This document shows positions 29,401-40,560 of a stretch of DNA of 64,000 nucleotides, one piece after another. Both the position numbers and the translations under genes were made by a program. The DNA lies in the NCBI RefSeq assembly GCF_036373705.1, contig NC_089868.1:16722520-16786519 (forward strand), given 5' to 3'. The notes under the pieces were generated by a model. That model did not search any database. It was not told where the DNA came from and saw nothing but the letters and a program-made list of their open reading frames with translations. Position 1 is the first letter of the stretch. Each line of letters begins with the position of its first letter. The stretch is from Amia ocellicauda (taxonomy: Eukaryota > Chordata > Actinopteri > Amiiformes > Amiidae).

Positions 29401-32400
29401 CCCCGATACCGGATAAAATGCCAGACATTGTAACTAGGAGGTATTTAAAAAAAAAAAAAAAAAAAGCCACCTAGGTATGGTTTTATACATCGGCATATGC
29501 AGTAAATATCTTCAAAATCATACTGTCTTTCAGTGCATGTGGATAGTTTTTGTGAAGCCCTGTTGTCCAGCAAGCTTTCTTTATTCACTGCAGTCAGCTT
29601 CTCTGGGTAGGCTGAGTACGATTTTAAATAGAATAAAAACATGTCTTACGACATAAGTAAAAATGTCCAAACACCAATTTATTGGCACTTAAGTAATGAA
29701 GTCGGATAAAATAATTGTATTTATTGAAGTATTTTCTTAGTTACCTACGGTATATCATCATCTTAACCCTTAGGTGTCTGTAAAGTGTCTTTATACAGTA
29801 ATAGCAGTATATTTGCACACATTCATTGACTTGGCTTTGGTAGTGAAATGAATGCTGAAGATGTCCGGCTCCTCACGCCCTCCCTGTGCTCTCCCTGCAG
29901 ATCTGAACCCCATGCCCACGGAGGAGATCGTGCAGATGTTCAATGAGCTGCGCAGCGACCTGGTGCTGGTGTATGAGCTGAAGCAGGCCCACGCCAACTG
30001 CGAGTATGAGCAGCAGATGCTGCGGCACCGCTACGAGGCGCTGCTCAAGGCGGGTGGGACCAGCACACCGCTGGGGGAGGGCCTGGGGGCTGACGGACCG
30101 CTAGGGGGCGGCACTGAGGACATCAAGGGGGAGGGGAAGGACCAGATCATCGACGTGGTGGGAGCGCCACTCACGCCCAATTCTGTGAGTATGATGAGGA
30201 GACCGCACTGACACAGAGATGACAGCAGCAGCCTTTCACAACATCTCGTAGGCCATCCTGATGTAACCTGCATGTCTTAGAGACCGTTGTCTGTCTGTAG
30301 GATGACACCCCTGAGATGTTATTCCTCGTTTCACAGACAGTAAAGACTTGGGAATAACACACAGTGGCTGCTGTGGAGCAGAGGAAGCGGTGTACATTTG
30401 AACAAGATTTGGCAGATTTAAAACTGTCTTGAATGCTATTAAAATGACCAGTTGCCCAGAACACAGGCAGTCAGGGTTCCCTGTGATCAGCACTGAAGCA
30501 ACAATCTCATTAATCTGTGTTTAATTAACCGTCTTCGCATTGTAAGCATCCTACCTGCAGTAAGTTCACAAGAAGCCATTTTTGCTACTGGAGTTACAGT
30601 CGCACATATCCCATTTATTATATTAAATGGTTCTTTTGGAAAAACTTTGCCTTTCTTATATGTTATATCCCCCCCATTTAGACCAAACATCCCTCAGCCA
30701 GTCTCCATTACTTACTGGAGAACAAATTCAGACTGGATTAGAAGGCGTGGGTTTCGAAGAGCCGTACTTCTATGGTAACAGTACAGTGTGTTTAGAGGTA
30801 CGATCTGAAGGACAACACAGATTAGACTTCCACTCAGGCTTTCGTAACAAGCCTTTTTTATGTGCCAGTCATAAACTTGCTTTAATTTTACACAAACTAT
30901 AAAAAGGTTTTGTATAAATACATTTTATTTACTTTTTTTGGCAGTATTTCAGACATTTATTGAAGCATGAGACGTGTGTATGAAAGTGCTACTTGACTTT
31001 AATTTGTACTGTGAAGAGGCAGCACTTTCACGTGGTTTGTAAATTAGAAATGGCACTGTTGTTGGTTGGCACTTCATTACCTGAGGTCCAGTCCTCAAGT
31101 CCAAACCACGTTGGGATTATAGTGTCATACATCTACAACAGCTTTTCTCCTAACTTTAAAACCAGCAAAACCAGAGCTTGTTGGTAGTGGTGCTGTCATT
31201 TTAACATTCACAAAATCAAGGCCCTTTTTGTTTAAACAGTATATGGGGAACATATATTGGAGACCGAGCTGCTGCCGACCCCGTGCTGTTGCTTATTTTC
31301 GCTTTCTGTCATTTTCTTGTTCAGTGAGTTTTATATCCCATCCTGTTGGTGCCGCCTTGAGTCCGGGCCATTAAGCCTCTTCTGAATTGTTAATCATCCT
31401 GAGGCGAGCTGTGCATCTCCAACAACTTCCATCTCGGAAAATTTTGGGGTCACATTTCACATTTTCAGTGATATAACTATTCTTTCTTATTGGTGATATG
31501 TGGTGGCTAACTTTGTGTCTAGTAGGCTGGCCATGACGCATTTTGATTGTTGACAAAGTTGCCAAAAGTTTTCACTGGCTTCAAATTCCATATTTAGATG
31601 GCAGTTTACTGTGATCTGCCGTGAGTCCAACACAAATTTCAAAAAGCAAATAAGCCCCCAAAGTAGTGACAATTTCAAAATGTTTAGAATAAGCCTTTAA
31701 TATTAAAATTAAAAGTATTTTTAAGTCACTCACATCTGCCTCTATAATACTATACGATCGCATAAATACTAACCTCTCCAGAGAACGGGACCACAGACTC
31801 TTCCGTCTCCGTCTCCATCTTCCTTTGTCCAGACTATGGGCACGGGTCTTCTTGTGCACGTTGACAGCATGGCTTCCTCAGTAGACTTTTTAAAAGCCCA
31901 TTGTCTCCTTTGTTGTGTCCTTCTGGTGAATTAACTATTGGCAGTGTAGCCAAGCCTCTTGACACCCAAGGAGTTAAGCTGAGCCTTTATATGTGTGACA
32001 CATGTGAATGAAACATAATAAAGGTAATTTACTGCAAGGCAAATTCCATAGCTAAAGGGTTCCCATGTTAAATACCGCTGTGACCTTTACTGGCTGATTA
32101 CATAAAGACGACACAATTAGATTAGTCCAGAGAGAGAAAGGTCAAGCGCATTCACAGTTGTGGCCATTTTAGTCTACCTGGAAAGATTGTTTAAAAACGC
32201 GTCTGAAAACCCCCCTTGGGTGAAAAGAGGAGAGCTAGTTAGCCTTTCTCATCCCAGACTGCCTCTCTGTTGCAGATGCTACACCCAAAGGGCAACATTC
32301 AGGGCACGTCTGATGCACATTTTTTTCCCTTCATGATTTCCCCATCGTAAATCCGCAACGCAGCGTTTCTGCACACACAAAACTCTGATCGCTGTCATTG

Positions 32401-32599
32401 TTGTGAGGTGGGCTGATCTGATAGAAGCTGTTCTGTTATGCTTCACGATGGCGATGCAACTCCTGGTCTTCAGTAAGGACTGAATCAGGAAATACAAGAC
32501 TGACCTTTGACATTGTCCTTTTTTCAATATGTTTTATAGCGGAAACGAAGGGAATCGGCCTCCAGTTCTTCCTCTATAAAGAAAGCCAAGAAACTGTGA
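14444..32599 (+). CDS. DMAP1: DMAP1, DNA methyltransferase 1-associated protein 1 (10 coding exons)
   Basis: Coding exons: 14444-14542, 16873-16964, 17645-17840, 18156-18314, 18796-18963, 21363-21548, 24203-24274, 26818-26890, 29901-30184, 32540-32599. All have GT-AG borders, and the sum of 1389 nt gives 462 residues (human 467, by memory). The start MTTGADVRDILELGG matches human MATGADVRDILELGG. The SANT/Myb-like module is in the exon encoding residues 130-182 (VYSEQEYQMYLHDDGWTKAE, then HDRYDHQQF). A basic coiled-coil-like stretch (EEEYLIQELRKIETRKKERE) follows, then the conserved C-terminal domain and an Ala/Gly-rich variable linker (about 400-430). The end is RKRRESASSSSS plus a lysine-rich tail, a likely nuclear localisation signal. 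DMAP1 is a nuclear subunit of NuA4/TIP60 and SRCAP and a DNMT1 partner. No frameshift or lost exon is seen. The DNA-binding-like SANT fold and all splice phases are consistent, so the gene appears functional. Confidence 0.97.
14811..14975. repeat. Palindromic MITE-like repeat in DMAP1 intron
   Basis: The left segment 'GGTCCTGGAGTACCCC...' followed by GGTTTTTGTTCCAACC is mirrored by GGTTGGAACAAAAACTGG about 80 bp downstream. The inner arms also pair (AAGGTCTTAATT with AATTAAGACCT). This is the common fish palindromic repeat with 'TTTTTGTTCCAACC' arms. The outer right end is eroded. Confidence 0.75.
14976..16872 (+). other. DMAP1: DMAP1 intron 2 remainder with possible conserved block
   Basis: Mostly AT-rich intron. 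The part at about 15990-16460 has a more even composition and lacks repeats (for instance TTAATCACTGATCTTTGCCG and AGGCAGACAAATCCAGCATT), which could mark a conserved non-coding element. This is a composition judgement only. Confidence 0.3.
18964..21362 (+). other. DMAP1: DMAP1 intron between coding exons 5 and 6
   Basis: A 2.4-kb intron. A block at about 19190-19350 (around GGCTTTATGAGGTCATTGTC) looks non-repetitive and may be regulatory. The rest is AT-rich with nothing I recognise. Confidence 0.3.
21549..24202 (+). other. DMAP1: DMAP1 intron between coding exons 6 and 7
   Basis: A 2.7-kb intron. It contains the solitary TIR-like relic at 21849-21877 and a short poly-G run near 23760. I find no exon, RNA gene or long repeat. 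Confidence 0.35.
21849..21877 (-). mobile_element. Solitary Tc1/mariner-like terminal repeat relic
   Basis: On the minus strand the sequence reads TACACTGGTGGCCAGAATTA and continues with GGGGACACC, resembling the 'TACACTGGTGGCCA' termini of fish Tc1-like elements. No transposase or second terminus is visible nearby, so only a solo end is claimed. Confidence 0.35.
24683..24960. mobile_element. MITE with ~40-bp terminal inverted repeats in DMAP1 intron
   Basis: The left arm (24684-24725, TTATTTCTTAGCAGACGCCC then TTATCCAGGGTGACTTA) is mirrored by the right arm (24917-24960), with a few mismatches. The element is about 280 bp with no coding capacity. Its interior holds two adjacent copies of a 48-bp unit, 24755-24802 and 24811-24858, both starting ATACAGTGCA and ending TTCCAATTTACA. 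The arm sequence is a very common fish MITE type by recollection. Confidence 0.8.
25250..25610. promoter_or_regulatory. Candidate conserved non-coding element in DMAP1 intron
   Basis: This is a roughly 350-bp repeat-free block of even composition, rich in TAAT/ATTA homeodomain cores and short palindromic motifs (for example TTAAGAAGCGGGAG, CATTAGTAAAATG, AACGCATTAAAGCTAAATGA). It contains no open frame with splice sites. It resembles the long-range developmental enhancers seen in vertebrate introns. Conservation cannot be tested from one sequence. Confidence 0.4.
26891..29900 (+). other. DMAP1: DMAP1 intron between coding exons 8 and 9
   Basis: A 3-kb intron. A regulatory-looking, repeat-free stretch lies at about 28560-28900. 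A short C run occurs near 29047-29057 and a poly-A run at 29446-29465. A GC-richer patch at about 27550-27690 is of unknown origin. No exon is supported. Confidence 0.35.
30185..32539 (+). other. DMAP1: Last DMAP1 intron
   Basis: A 2.35-kb intron separating the C-terminal domain exon from the short terminal exon. Nothing coding is recognised. Open frames here lack splice signals and similarity to known families. Confidence 0.4.
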
Positions 32600-33490
32600 A
32601 GAGATTTAAAAATGCGTCAAGGAGGAACCCAGCTGAGGGAAAGGGCATGGACTGGTCTCTGTTAAACCAGCCACGGCAGCTTCCTAAAGCCTCTCAGCTG
32701 TCCTGGGGTTCCCATCCATCAGCGGACAGGCCAGCTGCTCCCTGCCAGACCGCCCGCCCGTCTCTCGAAGAGGAAGTCCTGCCCACACCGCTGGCCACAA
32801 CTCCAACACTCGCTCGCCACTTCCCGTTTCAGTCTCAACCACACCATCCCCAACACCACCTGGACTCTCACTCGCATTCCAGTCCACCGTTTCATTTGCT
32901 GTTGTTTTTTCTACTCTGAAAGATAAAATGAACCTTGATCAACTGTAATTTACCCTAAAGAAGTGACCTTTTCTGGGAATGTATAATTTTTTTAAATAGC
33001 ATTTAAGACGCATGTATTAAGTGCCGGGGGGAAAGGTAACGTAGCGTTAGACTGACCATCTGTGGGGCAGAGCCTTGATGACTTCCTGTTTATCTTGTCT
33101 CTCAGTCTCTGCTATAGTGAAGGGGGTATGTTTTAAAATGTTTTTTAGATATTTGCCGAAGGAGTGAAAATGGCCCGTCTAGTTTCCAGACTAAACTACC
33201 TCTCTGTGTCACAATGGTTCCCTGACCTGTACCCCTCATCATTCAGGCACATGTCTATAAAGGCTAGCACTGAGTAAGCAGGAGAGAGGAGCACACTGGG
33301 ACAATATGACATCCATCCCTCCAGTTCTCTGCTGAGCCCGAGCCACCTGAGCCTGTCTGTGTAGATAAGTTTGTTTTTGTTCAGAAAAATATCATATTAA
33401 ATGTCATTTTCAGCTTGCATGAGTTTTAAAGTTATTTCATCAAGTATAGACTAGTTTCAGAGATCAGAATAAAGTCTTGTCCATGTCATC
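32600..33490 (+). terminator. DMAP1: DMAP1 3' UTR with polyadenylation signal
   Basis: AATAAA at 33468-33473 is the best signal downstream of the DMAP1 stop codon and implies a 3' UTR of about 0.9 kb. A proline/histidine-rich open frame across 32596-32919 is UTR sequence, not a gene. Confidence 0.5.
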
Positions 33491-33859
33491 TAATAAATAA
33501 ATACATTTGACACTGACAGTCTCTTTAAATTAGGACACAACTGAAGAAGTTTCATGAACCTGCTGATCTCAGGCATAGACTTCACTGTGGACACAAAGTG
33601 CTCTGAACTGGTTCCCATTGAGTTCAAGAACTTGCCCTGATTGAAATACAGTGTGCATGCATTTGAATTCTGGATATGAGGGTTAGAGACTATGAACTCA
33701 AAGAAAAAAATAATTTTATATTAACGTATTACTATTTGGCCCTTGGCAGCAGCGTGTGTTGTCTAAAATTGCCAAAGATTTCTGTGTTCTAGTAGTTTCC
33801 AATTGTTCTACAACAGCAGCACAAGTATAGTAAGTCTAATATCTCAGGTTAATTGGGTG

Positions 33860-34345
33860 GAAGGTGTCTCGTGGTAACTGGGTTTATCCCTGCAGAGCCT
33901 GCCACTTGGGGTTAAAAAGACAGCGAGGGAGTGGGAGAGCGGGGAGCGCCGTTTGTCATCTCCCCGCGGTGGTGATGCTCTGGCTGTCAGGGCTTTTACA
34001 GCCTGCAGCCATTAAGGGCCTGACATGGTTAATGCTGATTGCGCGGCGCGCTGCGAGGGGCCTGACACTAACGGCTGGGTGAGTGACGGAGATGATGTTA
34101 ATGAGCTCTGTGAATTACTTCGTTTGGGGCCCTTGTTTACAGCGCGGCGGCGTGCGGAGCAGCACTAAACCCGCCCCGGTGATAAAACATCCCGGGGACA
34201 TTATTGTAAACGCCAGAGGGAGGGGAGAAAATACGGCGAGGCGGCGTGGAAGAGTAATTGGCCAATGGATAACTGTGGAGGTACCACTGCTGTCACTGGT
34301 TTACACAGAACTCACGCACACAGTCCTGCTTTACTACTTTAAATA
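33860..34345. promoter_or_regulatory. GC-rich candidate regulatory block between DMAP1 and ERI3
   Basis: A sharp GC-rich island with an ordered, repeat-free sequence (GGTTAATGCTGATTGCGCGG, GATGATGTTAATGAGCTCTG). It has two open frames but no start context, splice signals or domain. It lies where two genes end tail to tail, so it is not an obvious promoter for either. An enhancer or an unannotated promoter are both possible. Confidence 0.35.
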
Positions 34346-36300
34346 GCAGTTTCCAATTGAATTACGCCTCAGTCCAGCCTGGGACAGGACAAAAAAAAAA
34401 AGGGTCATTAAACTGCAATGTCACAAGAAGCTGTCACTGAGACCCCAGTTCAGATTTGAACATCCAGGAACACATTTCTTGGCATTTACTCCTGTCTTCT
34501 GCAGCTCTCCTGTAAATACGCTGTATATAATTAGGATTGAAGAAAGCTGACCAAAAACACAGTGTTGACAAGGTGACATGTAAAATCAAAGTAATGGGGA
34601 AATGTCTGTCAAATGTGTTGTCAGCATCACAGAGAGACAAAATGAGTTTGTCTTACAGTAGAGCTTCATTAAAATGCTAAGCAGGCCTTTTCCAATTTGT
34701 ATTCGCTCTGGCCACTGCAAAGTGACCAGTCTCTTGAACATTTCTAATTGCGAGTCAATTATGTCATTGAGCCCATTTTGAAATTCATTTGTATGCAAAT
34801 TTGGTTTGAAAAAAGGGATAAATTAACTCTACTGAACAACATACAGTATATACAGTGCCTGAGCTGCACTGGAGTCGGCCGGGCCTGGGCTGTGGGTCCA
34901 ATGCAGCTCCAGTTTGCTGCCTCTCAGGATAAGCACAGCTTCAAAACACATTCACGTGTCACTTACTGAGACCTGTACATGAGCTTAATCTAGACAGGTC
35001 AGCTTTGGTCCTGGATCCTTACATGATAGATCTATAAAAAAAAATATTTTAAAATCTGTATGTGTCAGTAATCCACTAGGAGGATGTAGGAGAGCGAGAA
35101 GATGCTTTTTATAGTATTTGTAATGGAAAGCTTTCACAGAACTGATATGTATATTTCTGTTTGTCAGACCAAGATGAAACTCATGTTGGTTGTGTGAGTC
35201 TCCCCCCAAACCAGAAGGCCTGCTCCCCTGTTGAGGGTCAGGATTGGCACCACTGTGGATGTGGAGAAGGAAGACGTGTGGCAGTCGCAGATATCAGGGG
35301 AGGAAAAGTGCAGATATTCAGTGAGAGGAACTTTCCCTTGTGCTGAACTAGATTTAAAAACATGTGAGAGGAGCGTGTCTGTGGGCAGCCGTGTGATGAC
35401 AGTGCGCAGGGAAGTCGGCTGATGTTCCTGCAGCATGAGGCAGTTTCCGGGACAGCTTTTTCCCCCCTGTGTGATCGCAGGTGCTGCTGCTGCTGCCGTT
35501 CCAGGCCATTGTTTGAGCTCGGGCTCTGCGTGGCGGTCTGGGCAGCACGGGGACCAGGGCGGCCTGCTTTCCTGCAGCCCACTGGAAGGTCGGGGGGGAT
35601 CCTGAGCCAAAACAAGCAACCGGGCCCAGTGTGTCGCAGGGATCACAGCGTGGCTGGGCTGCACTGGCCGCTCTCTGGCTCCAGGTTTCCACAGCCTGCG
35701 TCCTGTGCTGCTCCGACCCCCCACAGCCCGGGGCCGGCCTCCACACTGTGACCTTTTCCCTCTCCATCACATCAGTCACATCCCAGCGCTCTGCCATGCA
35801 GCGCATAGATGATCAATACCATATCATCCATGTTTGATCGTGTTCATTTGTCCTGTTATATTTTTACGAGGGTAGCGGTGTCCTATTCAGTGACCTAAGA
35901 GGGCCGTCTCTGTTTGAATGTTTTTTCGCATTGGCTGGAGCTCAATGGACCCCCCGTACAACTTGAGCCAAGGTTACATTAACAAAGCAGGAATTACATT
36001 CTTCCCTCAACAACTTGCCAACTCGGACGCAGCAGGATTCAACTGCACTTTTTGTTGAATAAACCATGAAAAAAAGAAACCGTGCTTTGTGACAGATGTT
36101 AACATTAAATACTATCTACCTATTGCATGCCTTTGTCATTTCTTAGCCCACTGCATCTTTCGTGAACGACAGTCGGTCTAATTTGTGTTACTCTTGTGAT
36201 CTGGTCCCCCATCACACTTTACTCCTTCACAAACACACAAACTCCTCAACCCTCAGCCTCTACAGACGACGTTACATTAAAAAGAGAAAGCCAGCTAGAG
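34346..36300. other. Tail-to-tail intergenic sequence
   Basis: A GC-rich patch at about 35430-35760 produces overlapping long open frames on both strands (the longest 186 codons, minus strand). None has splice context or a known domain, and the overlap in several frames is typical of GC-rich non-coding DNA. Nothing else is recognised. Confidence 0.35.
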
Positions 36301-36339
36301 AGAGGGAGAGAGAGAGGGATATAGATAGCAAAGCTTGTT

Positions 36340-37130
36340 TTCCTTCCATCAGGTCCTTAATGATTATCAAGCTCCATTTTATTAGCGCAGAGCCGAGCGC
36401 TGCTAAAGGAGCAGGGTTGTAAATTAGCTGCCAGCGCCGGCATCAATAACACAGAAAATCCACTGACATTGTGAAGTGTGCCACCCATCAGCAGTTAATG
36501 AATGGATGAAGTTAAGACAATTTTTAGTAAATTCATTACTGTATTGGACTTGACAGGGCAGATTAATAATTGGTTTGTCACATTTTTTTCCCCCAATGAT
36601 TAATATGCCTATTGATTAGGGCCCCGTAAGTGAGGAGATAAATATGGAGAAAAATGCATGCACAAGCACTAGGATACAAAAATCCAATGGCCACAGATAG
36701 AGCGACCAGTGGTCAAAGACACCGCAGCCAAGTTAATCAACACGGGGGCCGGGAGGGACAAGGCTGCTGCTGCAGAAATTAAAGGCAACCGTCTCTGATT
36801 CGCTTCAAATCCGTGAGCCCAACTTCACCACCACTGTGCTACGATTATTAACAATCATACTATCCGGGTATTAATATCACGTATTGACTCTGGGCATCCT
36901 TGAATTTGATTTTACCGCAAACACAAACTTTGAAAGCTGTCCAACACTACACAGGAGTGGAAACATCACAACATCAATCTCCAGACCCCATCCCTGCTCA
37001 CCACGTCGTGTTAGGGGTCTACAGGGCCTCTATTTCAATCAAGGGTTTTGGTTCCCGAAAATAGAATTAGAGGGGACTTTGAAAAGGCAATCTCACAATT
37101 CATGAAAGACTAATTTCACTTCCCGAAACA
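36340..37130. promoter_or_regulatory. Candidate conserved non-coding block(s) downstream of ERI3
   Basis: Repeat-free sequence with dense homeodomain-type cores (TTAATGATTATCAAGCTCC, CAATGATTAATATGCC, TTGATTAGGGCCCCG). It looks like vertebrate developmental enhancers by composition only. Confidence 0.35.
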
Positions 37131-38699
37131 TGCCACGATCAAGCATGTTAGCTTGTCAAAGAAGAAAAATGTGGCACACCACTGAATTTAACATGCAAAT
37201 CCACCCACTTGCTAGCACATATCTGAGTGAATCTCCGATAATTGCATTTGTGACCATCAAAGCCACAAATCACAACAGGCTAAGTATAGTGCAGTGATGT
37301 TTTCCTCACTGGTAGAACAGCTGCACTCACGAGCCCGGCAGTATAACTGCATTAAAAGAATAAACATTCACGTCTTCCATTTCAGATCGCAGAAAATAAT
37401 TTGAGAAACAGCTGGCAGTGTCGCACTCCAGCTAATGATGTGTGCTTCCTCGCCGAGTAAAACCAAAACGCACTGGAACTGTCTGACTGCACACAACACA
37501 CTGCACACACACAAAGGCTGAAATGAGAAGAACCCGCGAGAAAACACAATTCTGTCATTTACGCGATTGTGCCATTGAATTTGAATTTGTCGTTTTGCGT
37601 ACAAGAAACTGCACTGCAGTCATCCAGAGTTTCAGTGAGTAAACTAGCCGATCCACCTCCTCTCTCTCTCTCTGCTCCTTTACGCCGCTGCTTTCAAGTC
37701 CAACGCTCCCTCCGTATCCCTGGTAAACATCTCTGTACATAGCAATGCAAACACAAAGCAGAGCCGAGTGAAGGCACTAAATGACAGCAACATCCAGAGT
37801 CACTGAAGTGCAACAATGTCTTTCTAGTACATTTCCCAATGCCAGTGTCTAGTAACTAGTTGTCTGTGTTTTTTTTTGGGGGGGTGGGGGGTGGTTTTAG
37901 ACACAGTGCCATGTTAGTCTGGAAGATTTTCAAGGAAGTCAAGTAGAAAGTAAAACGGGGGCAATCCTGGTTGTTGAAATGTAAATTTATACAGACATGA
38001 CTCTCCCAGACCTCAACGAAGCAGACGGGCCCTTTAGTGTCGGCACTTTTTCGTTCCTTTCCCCTTCTCTTCTCACTGTAGTCTTCTTTCTGCCAGTCAG
38101 GTATTAGCAGGTCATTTTGTCGTCTTTTTCTTTCCCTTATTCTCTTTCTTCTACAAACCCAAACTGCAGTGTGTGTGTGTGTGTGAGAGACATAAGAAAG
38201 CGCAGTGTTGGGTTCAGTTTTCGAGTGTAAGAGCTGGTGTTTGAGGAGCAGAGCAGAAGGAAGCTATTAAGCTTGTTATGCTACAGCAGTACTCTTCTCT
38301 GAGCTGGGGAGGAAAGTCACTCAGATCAAAAACTTCAACCAGCTTAACACAGGCTTTGAGAAAGAGATGTCATGGCTGCTGTCTAGGTCATTAAAACTTT
38401 GTCTTGGTGGGGTCCCTCTTCAGAGAAAACATTGGTTCCCATATAAAAGTCATAATCCTCTCTATTCAGATAATAACAACACACAATGCCACACAAATAC
38501 TGCGGTGTCCAAAGCTAACCGAGATCCGAGTAATGTCGATTTTTTGAAGCATGTCTGAAATAAATACATCACCGTTTGAGTGTGGAGGGGGCACTACAGA
38601 GTTTTTGTTGTTGAAGGCTGATAAGGTGTCAGGTTGTGAAATGAAACACCCAGCAGTGTCCAAGTCTTGAATTATGCAACACAAGAGTGGAAGTGAAAG

Positions 38700-39111
38700 A
38701 CAAGGTTTTACATTTCTTTTATTTAAAGGGAGTCATTCGCCTTTTCCAAGAGATGAAAATGGAGAGAGAGCACAGTCTGAACTCGTACTGTCAGGGACAC
38801 CAATCCCAAAGCTTCAATAGCCCCGGCGCTCACAGGGACGGCGAGGACAACTTCACAATATCGATATGTGGAAACCAGCCATCAGAAGAAGCCGAGGGGG
38901 GTTTGACAAGTTCCCGCACTGTAACGCGGCCTGATTTCTTTCTCCACACCTGATTTCCCTCTTGTGCGTCAGATATAAATATAAACCCCGTTCGGATCAC
39001 AGCCAAGAAGAAATGATGATAATCTCACACCAGACGAAACCACAGAGCAAACGAAATTGACCTGGCAGAGGAGTGGAGTCCTGGGCGGGGACGGCCGAGG
39101 GATGACCACAG
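38700..39111 (-). terminator. ERI3: ERI3 3' UTR with possible polyadenylation signal
   Basis: On the minus strand AATAAA occurs at 38718-38723, about 390 bp past the ERI3 stop codon. The UTR may extend further, since other signals lie beyond. The left boundary given is approximate. Confidence 0.4.
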
Positions 39112-39194
39112 TCACATGACGGGTGATGTCTTCCTGAACAAAAAACCTCGCCTGGCCAGCTCCTTCATGATGCTGGCAATGTTCTTGGAGTCAT
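39112..39194 (-). CDS. ERI3: ERI3 (ERI1 exoribonuclease family member 3), terminal coding exon; gene continues beyond the right edge
   Basis: On the minus strand, an acceptor CCCCCTACAG|ATGACTCC opens an 83-nt phase-1 exon encoding (D)DSKNIASIMKELARRG followed by FLFRKTSPVM and a stop at 39112-39114. This matches the remembered human ERI3 C-terminus (DDCKNIANIMKTLAYRG then FIFKQTSKPF) closely, including the Asp of the DEDDh exonuclease fold in the 'DDxKNIA' segment. ERI3 is a 3'-5' exonuclease of the ERI family, also called prion-interactor PINT1. The preceding exon (human residues around GLSLQHIGRPHSGI) could not be found in 39195-64000, so this intron appears to exceed 24.8 kb. As in human, the gene is tail-to-tail with DMAP1. 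Confidence 0.88.
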
Positions 39195-40184
39195 CTGTAG
39201 GGGGAAACGATCAATACACGCTTCACTTAATGTGGCAATACCAGCTACATTTACAATATTTCAGGTTGTTTCCATAGAAGATTGAGCACAGAAACATTTC
39301 TAAATTGCAGACTGTTTCAAAAGACAGCTAAAAACAATCTTTCAAAATTTTAAATGAATGCTTTACTGAGCTACAGGCCTTGTATTACCAGTGAGGTGGC
39401 AATGTTTGTTCACTTCAGGCACAGATTATATCCGTTGTTCCGTACAGCTTCCGGAATTTCCCAAATAGTACCTTTTCAAAACTCAATAAATGAAATGTAT
39501 GTTTTACAATCAGTAAAATATAGTTCCGTGGAGTAACTTGTAGGAAACTAAATAAATAAAATATAGACGGCGCATTTCTAAGAGCGGAGGGCTGTGCTCT
39601 GTTTGAGGAGAGGGAGAAAAGCTGGAAAACACAGGTAAAATTGATTCCCGGTGTCTATATTTCATGTTGAAAATTGGCTCGTAAATCCAGTGGTTTGATC
39701 TATGGGGGCCGTCGTCTTAAGAAAAAACCTCAGTAAATGTGTAATTTCTCCCTTGACGGAACACAGGCGAAAGGCGATCCTTCTTATTCCTCTCTCTCTT
39801 TCACTCTCTATCTCTCTCTTTCTTTTCTCACCCGTTCTGCGGACAGCTTCGTTCTTGTCGGATTACTGCCCCCCCCCCCCCCCTCTTTCTTTTCATGCTC
39901 CTTGATGTCTCCATTTCATTACCGCACATCCATTTATCAACCTGTTACTGTAAGGGTGACTTTGACTCATACACATTTTTTGGGGAGGTGTGTGTGAAGC
40001 CGGGAGGTTGGGGGGCTCGGGGCAGATGTGGGGGTGTTACGGGGCAGGTCTTTATCTGTCGGCTACACTATTGTTTGGGGAATTCATTCGGGAGGAGGAG
40101 AAGGGGGCGTCTGTATGCAGACAGGGTGGAAAAAAAAAATCTCGGCATAGGTATTAATAAAAAAAAAAAAAAAAAGTCAAAATA

Positions 40185-40560
40185 AATGGGGCGGCCAAGG
40201 GAGCAATGCATCGCTACTGATGTGTAAATGATAAAGATGCCCCAACATCTATCTACAGCTACTGTATGAAAAAAACAGGGGGAAAGGAATGGGAGAGTGT
40301 TTTATAATCAAGAGGTGGCGATAATAATGTGAAATTAGTTCTCTCTATCAAAGGCTGGATGGGGAGGCCTTTTAATCATGGTCTAAAGGGTGCGAATGCT
40401 GTTTATCATAATTGAACTGTATCCGGGCTAATTGTAGCCATATTTCACTGTCCCGGAGCCGCCCAGCGAGTGATGCGGGTTACTGGAGCGGCGGCTTGAT
40501 TGAACGGAGATAAAGTTAAGACAGAGGATGCCTCTGCTGGGAGGTAGAAAGAGACAGGTA
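40185..40560. promoter_or_regulatory. Candidate conserved non-coding element in ERI3 intron
   Basis: Repeat-free sequence starting directly after a poly-A run. Typical segments are AATCAAGAGGTGGCGATAAT, CCTTTTAATCATGGTC and GGGCTAATTGTAGCCATA, the last with a near-palindrome around TAATT. It has no open frame of note and an enhancer-like composition. Confidence 0.4.

Noticed and set aside
32596-32919. 107-codon proline-rich plus-strand frame after DMAP1
   Set aside because: Starts at the DMAP1 stop codon region and lies in its 3' UTR; no domain.
35164-35837. Overlapping open frames of 60-186 codons on both strands
   Set aside because: They coincide with one GC-rich patch, overlap in several frames at once, and lack splice sites and known domains.
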